Source of the DNA: Lycorma delicatula
Lineage: Eukaryota > Arthropoda > Insecta > Hemiptera > Fulgoridae
Assembly: GCF_047948215.1 (NCBI RefSeq)
Contig: NC_134455.1
Span: 105,365,995 to 105,429,994 of the forward strand
Direction of reading: 5' to 3'
DNA length: 64,000 nt
The notes below the pieces were generated by a model that saw only the letters and a program-made list of their open reading frames with translations, did not search any database and was not told the DNA's origin. The translations under genes and the position numbers were made by a program. This document shows, piece after piece, positions 11,301-23,702 of the stretch; the stretch's first letter is position 1; each line of letters begins with the position of its first letter.

Positions 11301-12985
11301 TAGATGGTTACACCAAATCATCAACCTAACAACTGCGTGTATATGCGTTCGTGTTTGTGTAAGTGGGTATGCGTGTGTAAGAGAAACATTAAATAGATTT
11401 AATATGTTAATATTATATTCATGTTTAATGGCGATAGTCAGACAATACAAATTTACAGTCCTTATTTTTGACTCTAGTTTAGAGTTAACTGTAATATTTT
11501 TTTTATATGTAGTATTTTATATGTAGTGCCTTATAAATTTTCTATTTTTATTTATATTTTTAATTGTTATTTTATAACGTATTATGGAGAAGTTGAAGGT
11601 ATTGGGTGTTTCAAGTCCTAAACTTTGTAGAACAAATTTGTAAAACCATTTGGGACATCTATCATTAAATTTTTTTGTGTACTAAAATTATACTACCAAG
11701 AGTAACCCCCAATTCTGCTTCAACAGTGAATAACAAGCGCTGGTTTGACTGTGCATGTTATTATGAATAATTTCGTTATAGTGAAAAACAATAACTGTTT
11801 GAAACGATGAATGGATGTAAAGTCTTTATATGAGATGAAGTATGAGTTACACAGATCCGGTTACCGGTCCAAATCGGCTCTCTGCAGCTGTTTACAATCT
11901 ATAATCTGTTGTCATCCTTAGATTATGGTGAGCTATTCTGTGAATAAGTTATTTATAATTTTGATTAAAAAAAGTAAAACTACCTAAAATATATAAAAAT
12001 AAGTGACCCGTTATAAAGTTTTTAACGTGGCCCAGAGTTCAATAAAATCAATAAATAGGTAAGTAACCTCTTTTACTAATTATAACCGAAAGTATATGTC
12101 TGATATGTCATTTTTATTTCGTCTCTGTGAATTTAATTTTTAACGAATGGAAAAAGATACGGCTGAGATATTAAAAAGTTTAAAATAAAATGACACAACT
12201 TATATTATAAAGTTGGTATTTTAATATATTTGTTTCATTAGCTTATAAAATATGAAGAACTGAATACGGAAAAATCTAGTCATACTGGATGTACAAAAAA
12301 TAAAAAATGAATCTACAAACGTGTTTAATAAATTTCATTTATAATAATTAACAGCGATCTGATAATAGTTAGTTGTTGGAGAATTCATTATTAATTAAAT
12401 TACATAGTTTAGTAACAGACACCAAAGCTTCATAAATTGTTTTCAGAGAGCTGCCTTTAAAGTAATTAATAATCTATAGCCGATTAATTCGTTAAATCAA
12501 GATACCGACGACATGTGACCTCAATCAATCAATTTTTTTAATCCCTTCACAAATTCTCCTACCCTGTAGTGATTTAAGATTATCGCATTAACGCGATGCT
12601 AGACTAAAAAGTATAATTTTAAAAATATATTATACTTTTAGTGATGTACGATAAAAGTATGATTATGTGATGAATAACGTATTAGTATATGCCATTTTTT
12701 TAATGTAATTGAAGCACTGACATGGGAAAGGTAGTAAGTCCTAATAAGTTAATTTTACAGGGGAATGAAGAACAGTTTTGACGTTACCAAAAAAACGTTT
12801 AATTTGCAAAATAGTTAGAGAACATCCACATTAATTTCACAAAATAGGTTTAAATCTTGTATTACATTTTACAAAGTTTATTGTATGACATGTTTTATAA
12901 AGAAAATTACTGGAAAAAAATCATTAATTGTAAGAAATATGAAAATTATTAATTATAAAAATGAGTTTAATACAAATTACATTTT
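8322..12985. other. Long AT-rich stretch, no recognised gene
   Basis: Nothing assignable. A 79-codon open frame at 10014-10253 (+), Cys- and Ser-containing and ending CPQPAIYPSQLRK, could be an exon or an old element fragment, but has no recognised motif and no convincing splice context. Elsewhere only AT-rich sequence and homopolymers are seen, plus a short palindrome listed separately. Confidence 0.5.
9705..9724. repeat. 20-bp perfect palindrome
   Basis: TCATATTCATATGAATATGA reads the same on both strands. A smaller palindrome (AATATCATGATATT) lies just before it at 9684-9697. AT-rich palindromes arise by chance fairly often, so no role is assigned. Confidence 0.7.
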
Positions 12986-12989
12986 ATAA

Positions 12990-14350
12990 AGAAAAAGTAT
13001 TATGTACAAAGTTACGATAAAATCCATGGTATTTTGGATCCATAAATTCCAAAATAGATGAAAAATAATTTTTTTAGATCGCTGATGATTGATCTTCATC
13101 GAAGTGGTGGGAGAGAGTGAATTTCAGAGATGCCTTTAACGATTGCCTTTTTTCAAAATGTTATGCTCCCTCCGCGATTCCATTTCATTAAACGATGTAC
13201 TTAGTTTTATGACAGGCAGATAATCTGTCGAAATACTAATCCAAGAAGCTGAGCTGATGTTTATTGGTAGTGTATTTAAAAAGGTACCACACAAAACAAG
13301 AAGAAATCATAGAGTTCTTTTTTTTACATCATTACAACATTAAGTGGTTGCACATACTTTGCTTCTCCAATCGCTTAAGCGATTTCTTCGGAAATCATGG
13401 GCTTAGATAATTATTTCTCTATTCGATAATACCGAAATCTCTGTCACGTGACATATATGAATGCTTCGACATTAAAAATTTCAAATCAATATTATCGAAA
13501 AAACTACAAATAATAAAAATTACAATGGCGTATATTAACACCATCAGAACCATCCGGTTTTTATTTTGACTGACACAGTTGTCACACCACATAGTCAATG
13601 TACTCTTTGTAGTTATATAAGAAGACGTGATCGCCTTTAGAAGAAAAGAGACCACTTCATTCTCTAAGCGACCAGCATTACCCTTATGCCATATACACAC
13701 GATATTTTGCTAGTATTCCGTCGGGAATACAAAAGTTAAAGTTGGACAGCTGACAAAAATAAAACATATTGGTACGTGTTGATAGTTCATGTTGCACTTA
13801 TGTCATGGGTGAAGAAGAATTGTCACTATTTAAGTATTGCATTGTTTTCTTAGCTTTCCTGAGATGTAACTCTTTTTTTGAAATAAGTTGCAGTTTTTCT
13901 GGTCCCGCTGCAATGTTTATTTTATTTTTCATTTGATCACACGTTGAACAAAGTGTCGGTTCAAGGGTGGTGAAAGGAAGGTTTTGTAAATGATTTTCTA
14001 AAAACTCTTCGATAAAATTGCCGGTTAATGTTTGATTCAGGGTAGACGATACATCTTCTGGATATTAAGATTCGGGCTCAATTATGTTTTGAAAATTTGC
14101 GCCGCGAGTAGTGGCTTTCTTCAGTGGGAAATGATGAAATGTGTGTCTTTATGAGCTGTCTGTCATCCTCAGTGTATTTAATTTTATGGGAATGGGATCG
14201 TGGATTTTTGCCGAATAAAACACGTCCCCCTTTATCTCCTAATCACAGTGTAAACATGCTTTTGTAATACTCCTGAAATATTTTTGAATGACTTCGCGTA
14301 AACTTGAACATCCCATTCTTTTTGGGTAAACTGTAAACGTAAACACAATA
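12990..14350 (-). pseudogene. Remnant of an uncharacterised arthropod protein family (DUF7869-like)
   Basis: The best frame (13700 down to 13419) reads MWCDNCVSQNKNRMVLMVLI and then HSYMSRDRDFGIIE, the paired hallmark (DNC.GQNKN and HSYM..DRDFG.IE) of a domain I know from many uncharacterised arthropod proteins, which I believe is catalogued as DUF7869. The DNC and DRD acids suggest a nuclease-like fold, which is inference. Flanking broken frames extend it: upstream (higher coordinates) fragments like LSPNLNIQKMYRL and a segment matching FGKNPRSHSHKIKYTEDDRQ (about 14220-14060); downstream pieces around FDRLSACHKTKYIV (about 13230-13185). Many frameshifts and stops make it a pseudogene. These proteins are often multicopy and may derive from a transposon. 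Confidence 0.6.
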
Positions 14351-15870
14351 AACTCATAACTAATGATAACTTAAAGGTTAGATTGAGTTTTGACTTACTT
14401 CAATCTCAATGCCAACTCACGCGTTTTTGTCATTAGTGCCATCTTCCGTCATTCATAACAACTAAATCACTCCCGACTCCCGTCTTAATGTTCTTTCTAT
14501 ACTATTGGCATGACTTATTATCTTTTTTTTAAATCTGAATTTTTTTTTTTACTTACTACCTTTCTCATGTCAGCGCCTCAATTGCTAAAATTACTGAAAT
14601 AAAATTATTTAGTAAAATAATAAACTGATTATATTATATTAAATTACACAGACTAAAAGTAAACAATTTTAAATTACATATACATACTACTACACAAGTC
14701 TACCCTTTACCACTTTAAATAGATGTTAGATGACAATAGGAATTTACTGAATACTTTTAAACATATATTCCAAATAAAATATTTACCCCAAATATTAATT
14801 AATTATTATTTAAATTAATATATGATTAAAATAATTAGTTAATGATAATTTTTTGATCTTATTAACCAAAACAAGAACATAAGAAAAACTTTTATAAAAT
14901 AAAAAATTAAATTAATAAAATTCTTTATTAGGTTAATATGTGAATATTTTAATTACTTTGATAAATGCTTATGAAGTTTATCAAACTGTAACTATATGTG
15001 TATATTTAACACGAAATACCATTATATAAAGTTTTTAATACTAACCTTCTTTAATTAAATACTAACCTACGTTATTAATTGAATTCCTAAGTTTACATAA
15101 TTTTAATACTTAGCCTGTAGTACAGAACTTAACTTTTTTGCAATAAAAAGGTTCATTAAGAAATATTTCTTGACCAGTTTATGATATAATCACTGACAAT
15201 TACACGGGTCAACAATGAATTTGTTACATAGTCAATATTTGCTGAATTTTATAAATTTTTGGGAACTTATTTCGAACATAAAATCAGAATTAGCCTATGG
15301 AATCAGAGTTTTTGTAAATCCTCTAATTATTTTTCAGCAAGTACATGTGCAGGAACAAGTCAAACACATATTACTTATTGCAAAAGTTAAACTGCTTAAT
15401 AAACTACAATTTACAGTATATGAGTTAATAAATATCGATGAAAAATATATATTATTATTATTATTTACACAGTAAAACAGTAACAGATGATACGAATACT
15501 GTTCAATTCTTATTATTTTTTAAAATTTAATTGTGTTTCCCAGTGTAATTAGTCACACAGTATTAGTCACACACTATGAGGTGTAAACAAATTTTGTTTT
15601 GGTGATTTGTGCTTGATGTAATACTGTAACCGAAAAACAATGTATCATGGTAGCCAAGAAAACTCTTTAACTACATCAGTCAATTGCGAGCTCTTGTGTG
15701 TGTAACATTTAGTAGTGCAGCTACTTTTCCTACTAATTTGTGATTTTAATTTTCCCTGATAACCCAGTATATACTCACAATAATGTGAGAATAAGATGTT
15801 AAAAGTTTTATAATATGTATTTGTGAGTGTATTGCGGTTAATATTTTAATAAAACTGTCACGCAGCTGCA
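14351..15870. other. AT-rich spacer with one unrecognised open frame
   Basis: An 86-codon frame at 15215-15475 (+) is Leu/Ile-rich without a recognisable motif and may be chance. The rest has stops in all frames. Confidence 0.45.
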
Positions 15871-16285
15871 TTAACCATACAAACAGTTTCTGCTACATTT
15901 ATGGTGAGGTAAAATTAAATTCATAGAGGAGAAATATAATTCCACTAATAAAAGAATTATATAAACTATATTTTGAATGTAAAGTAGATGATTTGGACAA
16001 GTCCTAGACTTCTCATATTTGCTGCAATTCATATGTATCGCTGCCGACTGTTTGGCTGAATGGATCTCGTCACATGACATTTGTAACGCCAGTAGCTTGG
16101 GGAGAACCGAAGCATCACTTCTGGGACTCCTACTAATTTCAGGTATGACAGCTAAAATTAGACACACACTGTTAAATATCCTGATATTCTCTCTGTATAA
16201 GACCACTGATACAGAGCTCACAGTTTTGAATTACATGCGAATTAGGCAAAGATATGGAAGGTTGTGCAGATTTTGCAGACGATGA
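15871..16285. other. Segment open on both strands, unrecognised
   Basis: Frames are open on the minus strand (15871-16221) and the plus strand (16019-16285) across a less AT-rich block. The plus product contains ADCLAEWISSHDICNASSLG and ends RQRYGRLCRFCRR; the minus product contains SPRSDASVLPKLLALQMSCD. Neither is recognised. It lies just upstream of the pseudogene at 16390 and could belong to the same old element. Confidence 0.3.
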
Positions 16286-16389
16286 GCAAAGGAGAGATCC
16301 AAACTTTTTAGAAAATACTGAAATATACTGAGACACCCAGACTTTCAGAAAATACTAAAATTTAACTTAATAAATAGTAACAATTAAAT

Positions 16390-17200
16390 TACTTCATTCG
16401 GGATTTACATTTATCCAAGAATCAAACAGAAATTCATGTTGTCACATGTCATGTGCATCTCACATGGTGGAGTCCTATGAAAATTGTGTTGTATATTTCC
16501 AGTATGAGAAATATTTGTGGAGACATCGTGGTGATAGCACTGTTACATGATTTACATCTTCGGTATAATAAATATTCTTATCTTGTGCGAGAGACAACAG
16601 AAAAAGGAAGAATCATTATGTTAGAAAAAATGGTCAGAAAGAAAAACATTGACTGCAGGAGAGAAGAACATCCAGCACTAGTTAAACCTGAAAATATTTT
16701 ACCTTCCACCACTGCATATTAAACTATGTTTATTTAAAGATTTCGTTTAAGCACTGGATCGTAATTAGACAATATTTTACTTTCTAAACAAATTTCCAGA
16801 TATAAGCGATGCTAAGATAAGAGAATATATATTTTTTGGGTAAAAAATAAGGAAACTAAAGAGTAATATTGAATTTAAAGACGGTTTGAATAACTGTGAA
16901 TTTGCTCGTGGTAACAACTTCTTTAGAAATCATAAGGCAGATAGCTAGAAAAAACTTATAACTGAGCTTCTTACAAACTATGAAGTACTCGAATGTACTG
17001 CATTACTAAAGATCAAATTCTTAGAGTTTTATCTGAATTTTTTCCACCAATCTTGATCTGTAAGTGAAAACCATGGAGAAAGCTTTCATCCAAGACTGTT
17101 GGAAAATCAATACTGATGTTCTTGCAGTGAGGTACATCAGAAATTCTAGAACCATCAGATTTTAGGTATGTAAAAATTGCATGTGTAACATTGTTCAACT
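16390..17200 (+). pseudogene. Remnant of a second uncharacterised arthropod repeat-encoded protein
   Basis: Successive fragments, in family order, of a protein I know as a multicopy uncharacterised product in arthropod genomes: FIRDLHLSKNQTEIL (about 16396-16440), ICGDIVVIALLHDL (about 16515-16555), EHPALVKPENIL then PPLHIKLCLFKDFV (about 16668-16745), FPDISDAKIRE (about 16792-16825), KIRKLKSNIEFKDGL (about 16846-16890), NNFFRNHKADS (about 16912-16946), TALLKIKFLEFYLNFFPP (about 17000-17050) and SVSENHGESFHP (about 17057-17095), the last matching an SDEHGERFHQD-type block. The central segment between the first two pieces is missing and several frameshifts and stops are present. The biochemical role of the family is unknown to me. 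Confidence 0.6.
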
Positions 17201-18870
17201 ATCGTCACAATGTTCTTTCTTACAAGAAAAATTGTAAATTACAAAAAAGCCGTGCCTGAAAGAAAAAAAACCACTAACATTTTTTAAATCAGGGTCACAA
17301 ATACTATAAGATTCAGCTATTAACAATCTTTTAACAAACAAAAAATGAAATGTCTTTGTCTAGTGTTTTTTTATTTTGATAACGTAGTACAAACAAGCTG
17401 ACGTGGTCTGTCTGTCTTCTAAAGGTTTTCAGCTCTACAGTCAACTTGTAGGGTGAAAGTGCACGTTACAGAAAGATTTCCATCTTGACGGACTGATTTA
17501 CAACGATACGAGTATAAAATTATTTTTAAATTTATGAATAAAAGTATCTTTAAACCATTATTTCCAATTACTATTTGATAGCTGGGTCCATCTTCCTCGA
17601 AACCTAGAAAGAGAAGGCGTGATAAAGTATACAACAATACTTTTCAAGCAGTGGCAAACAATAACAAGAAAACTGCACTAGAGTGTAATAAAAGTATTTC
17701 TCTGAATTAACAAAACACAATTAATTAAGATGTTATAAAGGAAACCTTTTTTAGAAACAACGACGTTAATGGACGACAATATATTGGCTGACAATATATA
17801 ATTTCGTTTTATTGTTAAAAACTTATATTCAATTGCTCAAAAAAAAGTTACGAAATGAAAACTACAATTAATTTATTGTATTTAAACAATTAAATGTCGG
17901 TTCGATAAAAAATTAATTAATGTTCATTGTTAGATCTGCGTGATTATACAATCTACTACAAATCTATTTTATACCTATGAACAAGGTATAAACTTTTATT
18001 TTAAAAGATATATGATAAAAGTAGTGATAACTTAATGCTAATATGCTAGAACATTTGTAGAAGAATACATTGTTTTTCACAAAAATCTTTGCTTTAGCTT
18101 ATTAACTTTCAGAAATTTAATTATTTATCAGCGATATCAGAGCTACTGCTGAGGACCACCGTCATTTTCACCACCATTGCATTGACTTGCTTCAAAGATG
18201 CTTTGCGTAAAATCCTTAACAAAGACATTTAACTTTCCATCGAGAAACATTAAAAGAACTAAAAATAATCAAACATTTAGCACTCATTCCACAATAGATT
18301 AGACTAAATATGGTAAACAAAATTGCACAGGAAATTGGTCTTATTAAAATACGATAAATACCTCAACTCATCTGTTACACTGCATTCTATTGATCTCATG
18401 CTTTTTTCATAATCCATTTCTCTTCTTTTTACACATTTCATTGTTTGTAATTACTATCATTGTCTAACTTACAATGATCTAATGATTATTTATCATTATT
18501 TTGTTTTATTACCATGGTTCATTTTTCATTGTTCATTTTTCTCCTTCTTTCAATTTGATTAATTTTAAGTTTTCTTTTTTTTGGAGTAATACCGCTAGAA
18601 CTGGTAAAGTCAATCTATTTTACTCAAAACTGTTTTTGTAGCGAATATAGTAATATAAGTGATGAAATAAAAAGATCTATAACTGGTAAAATAATACTTT
18701 ACGATGCAATTAACTACCGACAGCTTTATCACATCTCTGAATAGTCAAATGTGATTAGGTTTTAATAATACATTACTTTAGATTTATCGTAGTGACTTTT
18801 TAAATTATGAATTGATGAGTTTAATTCATGAATTTGGTTATGAATTAATAATTACTGCCTTTCATGGCAT
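17201..18870. other. AT-rich spacer
   Basis: No supported gene. A minus-strand frame near 18220-18150 reads SIFEASQCNGGENDGGPQQ but is too short to assign. Confidence 0.5.
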
Positions 18871-18879
18871 CCACTGCCA

Positions 18880-19860
18880 ATGAAGGGAGTGTGATGGTTT
18901 AAATATTAGGCTAGAAAAGTGTAAATATTTTTATAACTTTGCTTTATTACTGCAACTCTATTCTTGTTACTAAAATTGGGGCTGAAATTTTAGAAAAAAC
19001 TTTTGTTGCAATAAGTATATACTAGGAAAAAGACTTAGTGGTAATTTTCTACCTTCTGAAGAAAATAGTAAAACCTATATTTCTACTGATATTGATGATA
19101 TGAAAATACTTATTAAATCTGTTATTTATCAACTTTCTGCACAAAAAAGAAATAAGATCAAGAAATAACCTGATTATTATTATTAATGCTGCTGGAAAGT
19201 TTCTTGCGTTATGTCATAAAAAAAATCTGAGTATAAATGAAGTAATAAGACAGTAAACTTAAATAATAAAAATCTAAAACTAAAATTTAATAAAAAAATT
19301 TATCGTTGAATTTAGAGGTATAAAAATATAGTGTGAAAAATGAAATGAAAAATTTAAATTGAATTTGGATTGTATTCCAAAAGAAACAAGAATTAGTTGT
19401 GTGGAAATTCGTTCTCTTGAACAATGTAAGAAGTTAATGGCTGGAGTTAATAACTTGTCAACGGTCTTTAATATCAGCGGATTAGATCCAAAGATAGCAC
19501 AAACATTTTATGCACTGAAGAGAATGTCTTTGTTAAAATCTCAGTCTGTCGTTATGAAAATTTTGAAAAGGCGGGGTAAAAAGGAATTTATCAGCGTAAA
19601 AAAATTTGAACGAATTTGAATATATCAGAGCCTAATTCCATCAGAGCCTGTTAATATTAATAATCTCCTTACTTTTAGAAAGAAGTAAACTTCAAATTAG
19701 ACAAGTTGATAAAACCGAGGGAATGGAATGGAACAACGTGGAAGAGTCGGTTCTTACCCAAAGTCTGATTTAAGCAAAGTACGAGTATATTATGTAATGG
19801 ATATGGATGAATTTAATGAAGTTTTCAACAGTGTTATTGATAAAACTTTTTGAATTTGGT
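18880..19860 (+). pseudogene. Unrecognised coding remnant in several frames
   Basis: Coding-like plus-strand pieces lie in a row: KRLSGNFLPSEENSKTYIST through QLSAQKRNKIKK (about 19025-19168); an 86-codon frame (19359-19619) with ETRISCVEIRSLEQCKK, GLDPKIAQTFYALKRMSLLK and a Lys-rich end; a segment like LDKLIKPREWNGTTWKSRF (about 19695-19755); and an ATG-led 41-codon frame (19728-19853) ending YYVMDMDEFNEVFNSVIDKT. Together they look like one protein of at least 250 residues broken by frameshifts. I do not recognise it. The composition (charged, Lys-rich) differs from the LINE proteins nearby, and no RT, transposase or zinc motif is seen. Confidence 0.35.
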
Positions 19861-20650
19861 TTTGTCCCCTTAATCAAGTTAAATATTTATCATTAGAATA
19901 AACTTGGAATAAGTGATTTATTGCATTTGCATAAGTGATTATTTATAGTGGTTATTGCATTAACGCAACTTGGTTCGTGATGGAATTTATAACAGAGAAC
20001 TTACATTTGATGGATATGTGGTAAGGAGAAGTGACCGTAATGGAAATAACTGAACTGGGAGTATATTATTAGCGGTATAAGTTCATTACTAAGTAGTAAT
20101 ATATTACATAATTTTAATCTCCGAATCTTACTACATAATTTAAAATATATTCTTACTATAAAAATTTATATTATACAAAATATACACAATTTTAATTGAT
20201 TGCGTTTTTCTTTTTAAGAGATAAAATTTAACTATCTTTCTTATGATTGATACGAAGGTTCGAGATTACATGAAGATAATAAATTGGTAAATAGTGATAA
20301 TTTTTCGTCATTGTTGCAGTAAGAACACAAGACTTTTATACAAAGTTGAGTTATATCCCATTCATACAGCCACCACCCCTCAAATAATATTTTAAAGCCT
20401 GTTTCAAAACAACAATTTTTTTTTACACAAAATAGTAATTTTGCAAAGAATGTTAAATGTTGTATTTTTAATGAAAGTAATATTCCGTAATTAAAGTAAT
20501 TTACCGGCGGAGAAAACTGGATCTCTTATTAGGCGCATTTTGTCATTCTTGAGCAGATCTGGAAATGCATTGATTAGAGCGTTAGCACAAAACGTCTAAA
20601 GAGAGAGATCAGGAGCGAGAAGCCTCAGTAGAGGCAGAGCGAAACCGACA

Positions 20651-21160
20651 GTGCCAGATAGCAGAACTGTCGTGGTCAGGGCCGAAGGGAGGTCCTACGC
20701 TGACCTTTTGAGGATTTTTAAAGACAGCGTGCCTAAAGAGGAGACGGTGGATATATTTTCGCTCAGGATAAGATTAAATAAAGACTTACATGTACGGGTG
20801 AAAGGAGTTTGTCAGGCGGAACAGTTTAAGTTCACTCTCAAGGATAAATTTAGTGATTTTAATGTTGATCTTTATACGAGATATTCGAAGCTAACCGCAG
20901 TCCACATGAAGGACGTAGATGCAAACGCCACTATTGAGGACGTCAGAGAGGCAGTGGTCCAGGATATAGGAACCAACGAGGAATTCAAGGTGACCGCGTT
21001 AAGGTCGGGTAGGTCCAGTGCCGGGCCTACATCGGAGAGTCCGAGGCCCACTGTTGGATGTTGGAAGATAACTCCCAGAACTACAAGGGACCTGATATGA
21101 CGGGCCGATGTTTCAACTGCGGCAGAACTGGCCACAGAAAGGCAAACAGTCAGAATAATG
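20651..21160 (+). pseudogene. R1-like ORF1 C-terminal half with zinc knuckle
   Basis: An open frame of about 150 codons (20651-21100) begins DSRTVVVRAEGRSYADLLR and contains the RNA-binding-like core typical of this ORF1 type (VRVKGVCQAEQFKFTLKDKF; DANATIEDVREAVVQDIG). A frameshift near 21085-21095 precedes GRCFNCGRTGHRKAN (about 21102-21145), a CCHC knuckle that has lost its fourth ligand. The product would coat element RNA. The nominal start at 20651 is probably not the original one, since related frames continue upstream. Confidence 0.7.
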
Positions 21161-21399
21161 CGGAGCGTCTGTCATGTGATACGGAGGGCAATGAGTCGGA
21201 AGAATGCCGGAGCAAGAAATGAAGGTCCTCAAAATCAATACAAACTGGAGTCGACCCTCAGTAGATTAGCATGGGAGTTGTCGCTAGAGAGATATGACAA
21301 TATAATAATTTTATTAGAGCTGCATGTTGCTGCCATGATTGGAGCACACTAGCTTACAGACTGTAGAAGGCAGCAGCAATTGGCTTTCCAAAGGCGGGA

Positions 21400-21850
21400 G
21401 TGCCTATTGTAAGTAGTGGGGCCTCGGTGGGTTTCGTCTGTGCCGACTTAAGGGGAGGAGTGGTACTCTTGTGCTATCACTCTCCCAACACGGCGGTCCT
21501 GGAGTTTCAGGACTTTCTAGACTTACTACAGGAAGAGGTTGCACGTCACCAGAGGAAGACTGTTATTCTTGCGGGCGACTTCAATTCAAATTCGACCGAG
21601 TTTTTGGTACAAGGGGAGAGGTGAGAGGTCTCTACTTGGCCGAGGTGGTGTATTCATTGGTATTTACTTGCGTCAATAACCAGGATTAAACTTTCGTGAG
21701 GGACGGGATCGTATGTGCATCGACCTCACCTTCGTCATAGACTCCTCGGCGGATGGTGTTGCCGGGTTGGAGGTTCTTGAATGTGAGAGCCTCTCAGCTC
21801 ACAGGTTCATTTTGTTCTAAATAACGACTACAGTAAGAGTTCCCCCGCTG
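21400..21850 (+). pseudogene. R1-like endonuclease remnant
   Basis: The frame from 21400 reads SVGFVCADLRGGVVLLCYHS, LEFQDFLDLLQEEVARHQRK, then ILAGDFNSNSTEFL (about 21565-21610). GDFN is the metal-binding motif of APE-type endonucleases and the helix before it is typical of the R1 clade. Past a frameshift near 21620 come GLYLAEVV and SPSS-type pieces, then AHRFILF (about 21798-21820) in place of the expected SDH block. Inactive because of frameshifts and loss of SDH. Confidence 0.7.
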
Positions 21851-22149
21851 CCACCCACCACCGTATGCATAGCTGGAATCCAACGCTTCTCTCAAAGAAT
21901 TGAGAGCACCATGTTTAGTATTCAGACTCCCGCACAACTGATAGACATTGTCTTAGAAGAATGCAATCAGGCAGGTGAATAAGAAAATCGGAGGGACGAA
22001 TCGTCATGCATATTGGTGGGGACCGGAGAAGCAGGTTCTCTGAGATCAGTGGGCTAACAGGAGTGGCGATGAGGATAGAATTAGTCAAGCTTGTGAAATT
22101 TATCTTCTAGCATAAAAACCTTCCAAACCGCGATCTTGAAAGCCAAATA

Positions 22150-23095
22150 TAAATACTGGCAGCAGTTATATGAAGATATAGACAGAGATCCTTGGGGGCC
22201 AGGATTCGAATTGCGACTGAAAGCTTGGATAGGGGACTTCCGTCCCTGTCTTCTAACTAAGTTGATGGAACAGTGAATCAGCTGTTACCACGCGTGTAGA
22301 AGACAACAAGGCGAGAACTGCTGGCTGAGGAGATACCCCATTTTACCCACGAAGATTTTTTCAGCAACTTAGAGGCTTAAAAATAAGAAGATACCAAGTC
22401 CAGACATTACTCCAGTTGCAGTAGCCAAAATTGTAGTATAACAAACACCGAATAAGATCTTAGGTGTATTTAACCGGATTTTGAGCAATGAGTACATACC
22501 AATCGTCTGGAAAGAGGTCCGCTAGACGAATGTTGGAACATGTACAGCGTAAGATGGTACTGAAGTTAGGATATGCTATTGATCAGTCTCGACCAATGCT
22601 TTACAATCATCGCTGAGATACCTCCCGTATCATTGCTGGCAGAAAAGATAACACCGATTTATGGAGGCTGCGGTAGGAATATCGCATACAATAAAATTCT
22701 GGCTGAACGGCAACGTAGACGGGACTCTTCCGACAAGGGAAGGTGGACTTACGAGTTAAAAAGGCACATCAAGCCGTGGTTCGGCTGGAAGACTGGGGCG
22801 CTGAGCTTTTGGCTCTCACAATTCCTTACGGGTCATGGTTGTTTTAAGATATATTGCATCAGAGAGATGTGTAGAAGACGACAGGTGTCCTTATTACCTA
22901 CTGGGGGATTTTTTAGCAAATGTGTTCCATTGCTCTAGATAGGAAGCCCAAAGACAACACTTATATAGAATTATTACGCCTTTAAACCCCAGCATTATTA
23001 TCAAAATAATGTTTAAGTCAGATTAGGCATTCAATACTATTAAAACCTTTGTTCACGAAATATTACGATGTAAGGACCGAGAAGCGTTCGTTCGT
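22150..23095 (+). pseudogene. R1-like RT linker and C-terminal finger remnant
   Basis: Fragments near 22378-22520 (KKIPSPDITPVAVAKIVV; TPNKILGVFNRILSNEYIPI) match the RT entry region of R1 elements. The YADD-bearing palm is missing. From 22573 a 121-codon frame continues with the thumb and C-terminus: AYNKILAERQRRRDSSDKGR, WTYELKRHIKPWFG, and LSFWLSQFLTGHGCF, the conserved LTGHG block. Shifting frame near 22865 gives DDRCPYYLLGDFLANVFHCS, a C-terminal finger that has lost its second Cys. Deletion of the palm makes the copy nonfunctional. Confidence 0.7.
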
Positions 23096-23149
23096 CATGT
23101 AATTTGGTTTTTGGTACAGCACTGGTCGCCAAGAGCAAAGATGCTGGCT

Positions 23150-23702
23150 ACCAAGAAGATGCCTTGAAGACCTAATGAAGTTCTGGGTATCGAGGAACGG
23201 TATTTTGGGATCGATCGACCAGGGGAGTGGTCAGCCTGACAGTGGAACCGTTGTCTGTCCCCACAAGCGCGGGTGGACGGCGGTAATGACGCTCCCGGAA
23301 CACCAGATACCCCGTGCGCATTATCCCTCCATGGAACGTCATATTTTGGTGGCATTGAAGCTGACGGGACTGGAGGAATATACTGTCCGATGCATCCCGC
23401 TAAGGTTTCGTACCTGTTTGGGAACAGCGCATGCATTTTGGTCATGTCAGTTGATGAAAGGTCATAAAAGGGCCTGCATGGCTCTACCAACAGGCATCAT
23501 TACATTAATTATTATATTTATGTTTTTATTATCTTTTTAAATTTATTTTTCCTATTTTTTTATTATAATTATTACATCTATTAATTATTTATTATCACGT
23601 TGCTCTCAGGAGCGATACCAACATCTTTGCACCTTCCGTTCGATATGACGGCCGAAGACTGCGGTAGTTCCATCACTGCGCATGCTAAATGAAAAAAAAA
23701 TT
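23150..23702 (+). other. 3' UTR of second R1-like element
   Basis: Less AT-rich noncoding sequence from the end of ORF2 to an A-run at about 23692. A very AT-rich interruption (about 23500-23600) may be a later insertion or expansion. Open frames on both strands here are by-products of composition. Confidence 0.5.

Larger units (their letters stand above)
20530..23702 (+). mobile_element. Second R1-like non-LTR retrotransposon, collinear but dead
   Basis: ORF1, zinc knuckle, endonuclease, RT and C-terminal finger remnants, 3' UTR and a short A-run (23692-23700) occur in the normal order, all on the plus strand. The element is compositionally distinct from its AT-rich flanks. The left boundary is uncertain; ORF1-like frames are traceable to about 20560 (ALIRALAQN near 20573-20600). 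Much of the RT palm is deleted. It belongs to a different subfamily from the 2-6 kb copy because the 3' UTRs do not match by eye. No target-site duplication was found. Confidence 0.7.

Noticed and set aside
23095..23540. Open frames of 121 and 131 codons on both strands
   Set aside because: They lie in the 3' UTR of an R1-like element; openness on both strands reflects its higher GC content.
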